From Reticulitermes lucifugus (lineage: Eukaryota > Arthropoda > Insecta > Blattodea > Rhinotermitidae), in the NCBI GenBank assembly GCA_026260175.1, contig JAKCWW010006665.1, forward strand, positions 2,629-31,694: a stretch of DNA of 29,066 bases. The letters run 5' to 3'. Of this stretch, positions 11,301 through 23,300 are shown in pieces. Each line of letters starts with the position of its first letter. Within the stretch, counting starts at the first letter, position 1. Position numbers and translations under genes: made by a program. The notes below the pieces were generated by a model. The model worked only from the letters and a program-made list of their open reading frames with translations. It was not told where the DNA came from and searched no databases.

Positions 11301-14300
11301 TCAAAGCAGCAACACAGTGTCACACCCCAGAAGACTGGACCCCTAGACCTTGTTTCACATCCAATGCAAAAAATGTGCTGCACTATAAATCATTCTGTAT
11401 GTTGCATGTTAGTTTGTACCGTGCCATCTAGCATGTTTCTGGTAAATTGCAGGTAGTCTGTATTGCTACGTTTCATATAGTTTTAACGGGCCTCAGCAAG
11501 GCTGTGTGGAGAACCGATCATTGGCCCCTCTAATTCCCGTTTAACACAGGCCCCATACCGAATAAAATGGGGACAGCAAAGCACTGTAATAAAACACCGT
11601 TACTGTCTTCCTTGGTATCTGACAAATTACCTTGTTAGTGCGTGTTGGGAAGTCTTGCAGAATGGTAGCCATGGTGAATAGTGTCGTGGACAGTTCCCAT
11701 AACACAGTGTCCCAGATTCCTGGCTTGTTCTTCCGACTGCTTAAAATTTGTAATGCTTTCTGATAACTGCTCAGCGCCTAAAAAATAGTGACACTCTGGT
11801 AATGCAAACCTTGGCCATATTAAAACTCCAGAAAAATTGAATATTGTTCTACAAGTGGGTACATTTGCGCTGTGTAATTAATCAGGTACCCTTACTTGGA
11901 GTTTGTAATATGGGGTTTTGTCTTGGTTAAGGTCTAAAATATAAACACAAATAAAATTATTTTTCCTTGCCTCCAAAAACAATGAAACCTTGCAGTGTGG
12001 ATCATACTGCTATAACAAGGTCATTAGACTCCTGAGCAGCATGCGACACATGCTCGACAGAGACAGAAGTCTACTCTGAAATACACTATTCATAGCACAC
12101 AGATACTCGCCTTATTGTAAAAGTGACGCTCCTGGCCTGCCAACTCTGAATGTCGATCACTCGCATCTGGAGAGTGAAAATGAGCACACATTCTCATCAG
12201 GCGTCCAGTGTTCGAGTACAGCAAAGCAAGGTTGGCTTCATCATTCACAGCACTGAAAGCCTTCACTCCTGTCTCCAAATGGTACAGGGACTGAGTAAAG
12301 AGTTTCTGGAACTTGCTCTCTTGAGGTTCCTGCTGCTGCCGCCGGTGGTTCATCTCTTCCTGGTATCGAGCTACGAGAAGAGGAAAGTGAGACTGAAAAC
12401 AGATTTCTGAGAACACGGAGTATATAACAAATATAACATACAAATTATTACAGTAGCAACACTTGAACAAAGAATCATCAACACGAGATCTGTGTTCTTC
12501 TGCGATATTACGCAGCGTCGTGTGGTAATTGTTACCACATGATTCTGCGTAATATCCCAGAAGAGCGCAGATCTCATCAACATCGCGGCAGAAGCCTGAA
12601 ATCAAAATCATCAACACGAGATCTGCGCTCTTCTGGGATATTGCGCGGCGTCGTGTGGAAGAGCGCAGATCTCAACAACATTGCAGCAAAAGCCTGAAAT
12701 CAAAATCATCAACACNNNNNNNNNNNNNNNNNNNNNNNNNNNNNNNNNNNNNNNNNNNNNNNNNNNNNNNNNNNNNNNNNNNNNNNNNNNNNNNNNNNNN
12801 NNNNNNNNNNNNNNNNNNNNNNNNNNNNNNNNNNNNNNNNNNNNNNNNNNNNNNNNNNNNNNNNNNNNNNNNNNNNNNNNNNNNNNNNNNNNNNNNNNNN
12901 NNNNNNNNNNNNNNNNNNNNNNNNNNNNNNNNNNNNNNNNNGCGTCGTGTGGAAGAGCGCAGATCTCAACAACATTGCAGCAAAAGCCTGAAATCAAAAT
13001 CATCAACACATTCAAATGGGATGAAAAAACAGTACCGAACAAGAGCTCACTGATAATACCATTCTTCGTGTACCGCTGTTAAATGTGCATAAACACATCT
13101 GACTTTAAGATGTGTGCGAGTGTGTGTGTGTGTGTGTAAGCAGAGACATGCCACAATAAACATCCATTCCACAATTTGTTTCAAATTCTGAAATCAGGCA
13201 GGACTTCTGGTTGGCCCTAAGAACTGCCATCCCACTCATATTTTCCTGCAGGAACCAGCCTGCCTGAATTCCATTCACTGTGGGTAATTTCAAGGGACCC
13301 CAATTTCTGAACAATAATTGACACATGGTTTGGCTCAAGATTTCAGTGAGCAAAAATACGATAACCTTGCCTGTACATAAATTAGCCACTGTGAGTTTGA
13401 GGCAGTCTGGCACCTAGAAGTTCTGAACATCCTATGCTGCCTTCTAAAACATTTATCACAAATGAGCATTAATTCAATCAGATCTTAATTCTCATTGAGA
13501 AAGATGTTTTACAATGACGAATACTTAATGCTGCTCTTCCTTTCATCTACATAAACAACAATGCAGTCCAAATACTCCAGTTTTTGTTCCCCAGTCTTGG
13601 GATATCTCACCCAAGAATTGAAGCCTGGAACGTCCAGTCCAGTCACAGAGGATAGCCCTGAATGTCGAGCCCCCCCCCCTCCCCGTTTTGAACTTGATTC
13701 CTCCTAAACAAAAGTCAAGCGCATAAACCAATTCAGTGGATATGGCCTATTTCAGTTACTAGCCTGAGGTCAGCCTCAAAGAATCTCAATTTGGATAGCC
13801 ACGTATTCAACAAGAATCAAATGCGACTACTCCCAATTACACGTCAGGTCTCCAAACATTCAGTGAGAATGACATTACCTGCAGCGAGGTTCATGTGCAG
13901 AACTCCCAGTTCGTTATGAATATTGCCAAGCCTGCGCTGCAGATTGCTCTTCTGCTGGTCGTGGGTCTCCAAGGACAGTGCTGTCTGATAACAGGAGCAA
14001 CTGGCTTGTAGCATCTGCTCTATACTCTCAACTGTGTAAGGAATCACATCCAGCTCTGCAAGTAAGAGAAGTGACTGAAGGGAAGGGAATAAACACCACT
14101 GCAGATACACATAGGCAGAGCTATAACCCCGCACAATTTCAGATCTGTAATTAACATATTTTCCTAAGTGTAAGATGATCCCCCTTCAAAATCTCCAGTT
14201 TTCTGAAAAATACCTACACAGAACGTGTTTAACTTCGTGCATGATTAGAAGGCAACCTCTTCAGTCTTCGGATGACGAATTAAGAAAAAATTCCCATCTT

Positions 14301-17300
14301 TTATTCAGATAAAGCCTAAATATGTTGTTGCTGTATTTTCAGAATTGGTATACATCAGTCAGTGAAGAGACCACTTATGAACTGAATGACCAGCATTCAA
14401 CTCAGTCCCCTCCACCCCCCAATTCACACTAACCAAGTATGTCCCATGTGTCATAGCAATAAGAGGCATACCATAACGCTACACACAGTGACAACTACAT
14501 TTTGAAACTAGCCACACTCCAGGACAAAAATCAAGCCCTTGACCTCCCAAGAGCAAACCACAAGTAGTAACCACTCAACTCTGACAGTTGGTTATAACCA
14601 GTACTCAAATTGGACCAATTTTAACAAATGGAATGGTAAGGAAAAATATTTCATAACACTTTAATTTACTGTGGCTGTATCAACAAAAGCAACTTTATTT
14701 TTCTTTGAACCAACCAGATGCTGCTACAGTGCATTCTGGTCAAATTTCAGCACTGGATATAACTGTCTACCTCGCAACACCTGCTTTACACTCACTGTCA
14801 CCAGCAGTTCTATTGACGGATGTTCCAAGCATCGCCACGTCCTTCTCCACTTCCACAATGATGTCACAGTGCAAACTGGTGCAGTGAGCATAGTCCTCAC
14901 GATGCATGTCCACCCGGGCCCAGTCTTGCACAGTCATAAAGCAGCAGTCCCCAGCACGCCCCAGGACATAACTCCGAAATCCTGCACTGGACGGAGAACT
15001 TCCAAGTGCCGCCAACAGACGAAGCACATGTCCGATGTAATGTAGTGACCTACCTGCAATACCATCATCCTATATATGTTAGTGGGAAGTAGTTACATGG
15101 GAATTGAGGTTCTCACAATAGTACCGCTGAGGATACAAGTTCTCTGTCATGTGATGCTGTGCCACTGGGTGACTGGTTCCCGGCGATCTGAAGATTGTGT
15201 TGCCTTCACCTTTAAGGGCAAGGAGTCCAAGAAAAACTAGACTGGTTGCCCTTGACGATGGACTGTGTTCCTTTCACATGTCAGAAAACACTCACCCAAC
15301 CACATAGCATCACATCCCAGAAGACTTAAATCTTCATGCCATACCCGCCTAACAACTCCCTCATAGTGATAGAATCTTCCCAGGTGATCAACCGTGTTAA
15401 TTCAATGCATCAATCCTTGATACAGCTGACTGCAAGAGAAGAATTTATTGCTATCAGCAGGGATGCACAGATTTTCTAAAAATCTAGGAGATGCCTCAAA
15501 ATTCAAGGTGGCAGAAGGGTGATATTAAGCAAGTTCCATACTGAGGACCCACAAATATTAGGCACCACAACACAAAATTCAGTGGCCTGGGTGACCTGGT
15601 GCCCAGGATTTGTACACCCATGTCTTACATTCACCACAAAAGTTGTAATAATTATTGATAAAGTGGTTTAAAATGTGTGTTATGCATAAGTGAAAATACT
15701 GTTCCTTTGAAAGCACAAAAATGAAGATGCTGAATAGGAAGCTACTGGGAAGACCAGGAGTAAGAATGGAAAAACAAAGTAAGGAATGATATATAAAACA
15801 GAGTAGGAAAACAGAGGAGTGGTCAAGGGAGGACAGACTGGCAAAGCTGGTCGTAAAATAACCCAGTCTGATAGAAATGCCCATGAAGTGCCAGTTTTAA
15901 AATTATGTTTGCTTCATATTCCTAATGTAAAGTTTTGACTGGGGGACTAGTTTACACAGCATCCTTGCCCGGTGCTGTCAGTAAGTGTGATACTTTATTT
16001 CAACTATTGTTTTATCTACATCATCATCATGAAAGTATTTCGTTCTATTTTATTTTGTGTCTTCTATGAGGCATGGAGATGTCACAGTATCAAGTTATTG
16101 CACAATTCATGGATCTAGGTACATTTCTGTCCCACCATACACATATTACTGAATCTTGTCCCGTGTCATTTGTGCACTTGTGCCCCACCGACCACTACCA
16201 CGGTTTCTCTGACATATTGTCTGCATTAGGGGACTACAGTGATTATAGATTGGCTGGCAGGGAAGCCTTCAATGAAGGTTCTGCCGCAGTTCTTAACCCA
16301 CATGACAAATTTCACTATAAATTCCATTCCCTTTACAAATACAGAAACCAAAACAAAATGATATGCAGTATTTGCATTTTCTCTAAACTAATCAGTCAAA
16401 CGTGTCAACAACATTCAACACTGCTATTGTCCCCTGAAATCTGCTGTATGGATATGCATAACAGTAGGATTTATAAACAATTCTTACCATACTTTTCAGA
16501 AATATAATCACTTTCTGCCAGGGTCACATACACAAGACAGGCCTTCTCATACAGAAGCGTTTTCAGGTGGATGTTCCATGATATTTTATCTTCAGTTTCC
16601 GGCTGCTGCCATATGGGCAGGGTGTCTGTCTTGGACATGCGAAGAAGTGCCTTTGGAAAGGCGGTTGCAGCATCGATTGTGCCGGCTGTTTCACCCTTCG
16701 TGTTGCCACCCTGTCTGCCGGAAGACACTGCAACACCTCTCTCTTTCTTCTTCTTTCTGGCTGTGCCAGTTACAACTGGTTTGGATATTTTAGGTTGTTT
16801 CTCATTTTCTTTTTGAGGTGACAGAGGCGAGTACGGCATTGGAATGGCTTGAAAAGGTCTCGCCATCTTTGGAACATCTCGCTCATGTGGCTGTGGCTTA
16901 TCGTCTTTCATGTGTGTCTGAAATGTTCGGAAACATGAGAACAGAAGGTCAGTTACAGCACTACAACACAACAAAGAAGTACAGGCGTTCCCCGCTTATT
17001 CGACACGTTAGGGACCAGAGCACTGCCGAAAACCGGAAATCATCGAAATGCAGAACTCAGTCTTTCTTTTAGCTTGCAAATGCATTTTGGCCGCTAAAAA
17101 ACGTAAATAACACACTATATATCACTTGCGAATGCATGCAAAAGCTAAATAACACACTATATATATATACAAAAGTACAGTGGAAACGACGAAATAGGTC
17201 GAAAGAGCGACCCATGCGTCGAATGTATGGGTTCTGGTTATAATTGAAAAGGGTCGAAAGAGCGGATCGTCGAAAAGCAGGGGACGCCTGTAAAGGACTT

Positions 17301-20300
17301 ATTTCCCAGCTTTTAGAAACCAGAAAAATACCTCACGGGTATAATCAATATAGGTGAGACACATACTTACTACTGGTTCACAGCAAGTTTTCAACGTGCA
17401 TGTATGTACCTGTCCATTCACACTTTTTGTGTATCTCTTTTGTGGCCTGTGTAGTGGAAACATGTAGAAATGTCAAGGGAGAAATTTACGTTACTTTATC
17501 AGGGTGACTTTAGTCTTTCATCTCGTGGAATACAGTGGGCTGAATGCAAGCTGGCTGGGGTGCTGTACATCTGCACCACTGAATAAGGTAAACACAGCAC
17601 ATTTAGTGCGGAATCACTGTTTCCTTATTATGTTTCACTTCATTGTCATTTATCTCAATTTAACCCTTTGGCACTTGACTTAAATTCCCGAAGTTATGTG
17701 CAGAAGACCAAAATTTAAATGGAGGCTGCATAACAGCAGATATAATTATGCGACATTCCACGTTTTGAGGATCACATTAGTGTCACACGTACATAACGTT
17801 TGGTGCCAAAGGGTTAATGAGTTTAACATAAGCTGGTTAGCTCCATTCCAAGCATAAATGTTCAATAAATCATTCCCATCACTATCTACTCAGTGCTTTT
17901 AAAATTTAGATGAATTTCTGCTCCTGGGGATGCCAAAAAAGAGGGTCTCTGGCCCTCCAGGAATCCCAATTTAAAAATGCTCCATGAAGCTACCATACTA
18001 TTCATATTCATGCAAGCTGCCATACTCGACACAATTTCAAACCGATAAAACTATGATTTGCACTTCACATAAGGTAAGGGATGAACTGCTCAACTAACTG
18101 ACTGACCAACTAACTCCATGGAGCAGAGTCCATCCAGAGAAGCTGACAAGTCGTCAGCTACTCAAGAAATTCCCCGCGTTTTATGGAACCCGAAGGTTCA
18201 TTACCGCATTCACAAGAGCCCGCCACCTGTCCCTATCTTCAGCCAGATCAATAATACAAGCCTTGCAAACCAAAATTATGAGCCAACAGCTTTCAATGGA
18301 CTCACACCACCAAATTTCACCGAAATTCGTTCAGCAGTCTCAGACTTTAACACTTTTACTGCCGGGTATTTAAATCCCTGTGGGTGTTAAATTACCAGGG
18401 ATTTATTGAATGTTAAACAACTACTGCGTCATCTTATAAATTATAAAATATAATTATATATAAAACTATATATAAAATGCACATATTTTTTCTAGTTGTC
18501 AGCTAGGCATTAATAAAGATGTAAAATACGTTTCCTGAAAGAGCTTATTGTGTACATGGCCTATTTAAGGCAAAAGAGTAGAGTAAATTTTAGATCGACT
18601 AAAGTTGACGCTGGCAAATTAAAACGTAAATACTTAAATCGACCATGGTCGACTTTGGCAGTGAAAGTGTTAAACACACACTCAGACTCCACAGTATGTG
18701 TTCACTCCATGCACAATATACATGCATTAACACCACTGCACTCACACACACCTGAAATGACGATTTCTCCTCAACACCTTCTTGTCTACTGTCCTTGTCA
18801 CTGCTGTCAAGATACTGCAGACACTGCAGTCCTAAGGCAACATGCTGCAGAGCCATCTTGCAGCGCTCCTCCACACCACCACATACAGGAGGTGGAGAAC
18901 TGAACTTTGATTCATCACCAGATACACCCTGCGCGGCAGTATCGGATGTTGAAACACACAGTGCCTTCACTGCAACACTACTGCTGCTGTTTAGCGAACC
19001 TACAAGAGAATCAAATCCACAGCTGTTTAACAATGTTGTTCCAATGACACAGGCTGAATCGAATGAGATGGAAAAATAAACCATGCATGTCCTATCGTCC
19101 TGATTCAAATTTCGGACCCTGTCCATTATCTCAGGCTAAGAGACTAAGACTAGCTATTTCTAACAGGTCCACCAGTCTAGGTTCCCCCCTTTCCCTGTTC
19201 CACCTGAAGATGGAGGCAGATCCAGCCTCTGAAACACTGTGGGCTGCCTAAGACCATGTCCAAAACCTGGAGACACACAACTCCCAGATACTTCATACTG
19301 CTTCACCAAGCTGCTCAGTAGTAAGATTTTGAAAACTGATGGGGACAGCCCATTTAAAAGGTCTCACTTTGGAGTCTCCTTTGACGGACAGAGGAACATA
19401 AAAAAGCTGTCAATATACCTGGTATTTGTTGCAATGCTTGCCCCATACACCCCACTAATACGAGCCCAGAGCCTTACAGCATTGCAGCAGTCTGCTCGGC
19501 ACAATTTACCATGTTTACCACTGCCTCGATTTATCATGGCTTTGGGTGCATCTAGCAGCACATCATAATCACTATATTACCACAAGCACACAGCCCCTGG
19601 CTGCCCACACTTCGGGATACTCGAACATATTACCTCCTGTAAATGGGCTAGCAGCTTCTTGTACCTCACCATAGCATATTCAGGAACAAATCTGTAGTAC
19701 ATTATGTCCTATCAGATGAGAAAGTGTCCATAAATCATCAATATTCCCTTTTGAGCAACGCTGCCAGTGAAACTGCATTAAATTATGAAGCAGTCAAGAG
19801 GTACCTATGCTTGGGTTGGCACTGCAACATCACACTGTCTGTTATAAACCTCTCACATTTATGGAGTAAATATGCAACACAACTGTGATTTCATAGTATC
19901 CTTCTAGGGCTATCATATACACTAATGTAGGCCTGCACAACACACAAACTACAGGCTGCATGCGGCCCATTGTAGCGCTCCCTCTGTGGCCCATGATTAC
20001 TTTTGGAAATATTTATTTTCAAACAAATTGTAACTATTTGAATATTGAAATTAAATGCTGTAGTCAACAACGGATTCTTCAACAGTGCTACACTGATGAG
20101 TATGTGTGTGACAGCGTGCATCACATGGTTCAAAAAATATACCTTCCATTTGGAAGACATTTTGAGAACATTCCCTTCACACCTGACCCCCAAATACAAG
20201 CTTGTTGCCAAAAAGCGATGCAACATCCCTTATTACATTTGCAAGGTGATGAGGAAAAGCACACATTTTCTTTCTATGGAATATGTTTTTTTTTTGTTTT

Positions 20301-23300
20301 TCCATGATTCATGATTAAAAAACAACAGTAATTTAAAGATTATTTAGTTCATTTAATTACAGAATCAAATGTTGTCTATCGAGCAATATGGACCTCGCTG
20401 CTTTCTCAGTTGTTCAGGCCTGCACTAATGAATCAACTGATTGGTCAAATGTAGAAATAACAGCTACAGACGCAACTGATTAGCATGTGAATATCCTGTT
20501 AACCCTGTCATATGATGGGGCTGGCTATTTTCTAGTAGTCTAGTAAGGCTCCTAGATGGCCTGAATGTAGTGCAAGGCTATAACAATCCATTACCTTCAT
20601 ACAATTTGTCATCCGTGCTATTCTTCCCATCGCCATCATCCTCCACTCCACTCTGTGGGCCATTATCACAATCCTCATCATTCAGCTGCCCATCGAGTCT
20701 GGGTGACGCAGGGTCAGTGTCTGCAGGTACGTAGAGGTCCGACAGCATGTAATGTGCCGAAGTTACTATCTGAAAAATAATTCTGTTATTACAAATCTGG
20801 CAGTACATACAATTCCTATCTCTGACACAAAAATGTTGCTTCAAGCTCTGAACAGGATTTAACAGCACTTCATGTTTTCAAACATTAGAAACAAATTCTC
20901 TCATCATAAAATTATGGTTAATGCTACTAATACAAAAGTCAAAAACTGTATACAAACACAGGTGACCTCAATCCCATGGACACAAGGTTCATCCATTTTA
21001 AATTATTTTGAGTAACAAATTGTCCTATTGAAGTCACATTATGAAAAACTAAACAGTAACTCAAAACACTATTTTCACTATGTTCTCATGAAACATAGTT
21101 CAAGCAGACAGTGTGCATGATGCTTCTAACAGCAAGCTGGATTGGCTGAAGTAGCCCTACACTGTGACAGTCCAGGTCTACAGATAAAACTCTGATGTAC
21201 TTTTCCATCATATTGTGCCTCACCAACCGCACTTGATGACTTTAACTGTGAAGTCATTACATCATTTACATAGTCTAAGAAACCTTCTACACCATTTGAG
21301 ATGAGATCCTGCATTCCCTGAATGTTGTCAGAATTACCAACCAAACTAATACTGGGCATCTATAAAGCTAAACCATTTTACTGAGTTGTTGTTCCACTGA
21401 TACCAACCTACTTTCATACATTTCCCAAAACATTTCCTGAATACAGTTCTTGATTCATACCTTGCGAACAGCATAGCCAAATAGAAATAGTTCAACACCT
21501 GATATTACCTGAGGGTACTTCTCCTTTGCCAGCAAAGCCAGACAGTTCTTAAGCAACATACGAATGGTTCCTTGCTGCCTCTGTCCATCTGATGAATTTC
21601 TCATATTTCTTGCTACCCTTAAAAAATAAGCAAGTAACATCTTGTTACAGCAACCTACCAAACACCTTAAAACTCACTAAAAATATTATAACATACATTT
21701 CTGGAAATTTAAGGCAACAAGCTTCCTTTAGGTGATTTGCGTCTTCCGGGATGTGACGCTGCATCGCTGGGTTAGCGGTTCCTGATGTTTTGAAGGACCA
21801 CAGTGCCTTCATCTTCAAGGGTCAACGGATCCTCTTTCAAACACAAGTGTCTTCTTTAACTCTTACTAAGCTGATTACCTCAACAGTAACAAATGACTTC
21901 GCACGGTAGGCGGTTTGAATCAGTCAGGGAACAAGCCCTCCACATTGCGATCATTCAAAATTTCCTAAAACCTCTCTAAGTAATGCCTACAGAGATTCTT
22001 CAAGGTTTCATGTAAATGGTTCAATTATTAATTACACCACAACTGAGCACTGACTGTTCTCTGAATACAAAATTAAATGTGCAGATCACGGGTAGCCTTG
22101 TCATTAGTACACAAACTTAGTATCTATCAAGTTCCACTTTCAGTTCTCACCACTGCTGATAATATGGAATTAAAACAATATTTAAAAACTTGTCAGTATC
22201 ATTGCAAACATGTTCAGGACAGAGACAGGTGGCGTGTGCTTGTGAATTTGGTAATGAACTTTCAGGTTCCACAAAATGCAGGGAATTCCTCGACTAGCTG
22301 AGGACCTGTTAGCTTCTCAGGAAGGACTCTGCTCCATGTAGTGAGACAGTTAGTTAGTTTGTTAGTGATAATTGTAAACATTCATCAGAAGACTGCAGTA
22401 CAGCAAACTCACAAAAACATATTTTGTAATAAAATAAACCCCCAGACAATGGATAACATCCAGCATAACTGAAACGTAACCTTCAAATCAGTCATGACAC
22501 CTATCTCTACTACTGTAATTACATAACCTATAATCTCAGGCAGCACTCACCTGTAAAGCAACATTGCCACAGGAACAGTGAATGGGTTCGGCCCCTTTTC
22601 ATCTGTCACATCTGTACACAGGGACGTCAAGTCGTACAGTTTCACCACTTCATCATCTTTACCTACAACATGATCAACAAAGACATATTCAAAGAAGTCC
22701 TTACACATCTCATTCTCCTACACATTACTGTCACAGCAAATCTGGTTTTCCCATAATCCCCATGCAACAGAAGAGTTCCTTGAAATGTGCCATGATGCCT
22801 TCCTCTCACGAACTTCCCAGTTCACTGTACATAACAATCTTCTCACAACACTCAACACCAGATAACCTCTGTGGCTGAAACATTGTAAAGAGCCAACAAG
22901 CCTACATGCTTCAGTGTGCAGGTAGTCGTTGTTGAACACTGCCCCAAAAACTGTTTCACTTTAATGCTGACAAATTTTAGTGACCCGATTTGATGAACAT
23001 AGCCCGCACACAGATTAACAATGTTTTCTTGGGTATTTTAAATAATTCTTGTTGGGGGGGGAGTTCCATTCTATGTTGTGAATTTTAGAAATGTAAAGCC
23101 CACCGTTACATGACGACACTGTGGATGGTCTGTGAAATGTCCGTGCGTGACAATAACCTAGGAAAGGGTAAAGAATGGACTCCTGGAAGGTTCTCACGTA
23201 TTGATATGTCCACTTACCTGTACTCACCTTTGAATAACCAGTATGTATGCCCAGCCTTGGTGGCATTGGACTTGAGAAAGGACAGAATATTCTGTGCAAC

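Noticed and set aside
12473..13009. CRISPR-like array
   Set aside because: The units are adjacent 98-bp copies of a transposon derivative without unique spacers, in an animal intron.
12655..13053. Long open frames across the N run
   Set aside because: They consist of N and of a tandem non-coding repeat.
16073..16507. 144-residue plus-strand open frame
   Set aside because: No known domain, and it overlaps EDRF1 exon 10 on the other strand; probably chance.
19239..19568. 109-residue plus-strand open frame in intron 8
   Set aside because: No recognisable protein and no splice or promoter context; may be old transposon sequence.
22077..22212. Upstream extension of the retrotransposon frame
   Set aside because: Open, but without similarity to the other copies; similarity starts near 22213.
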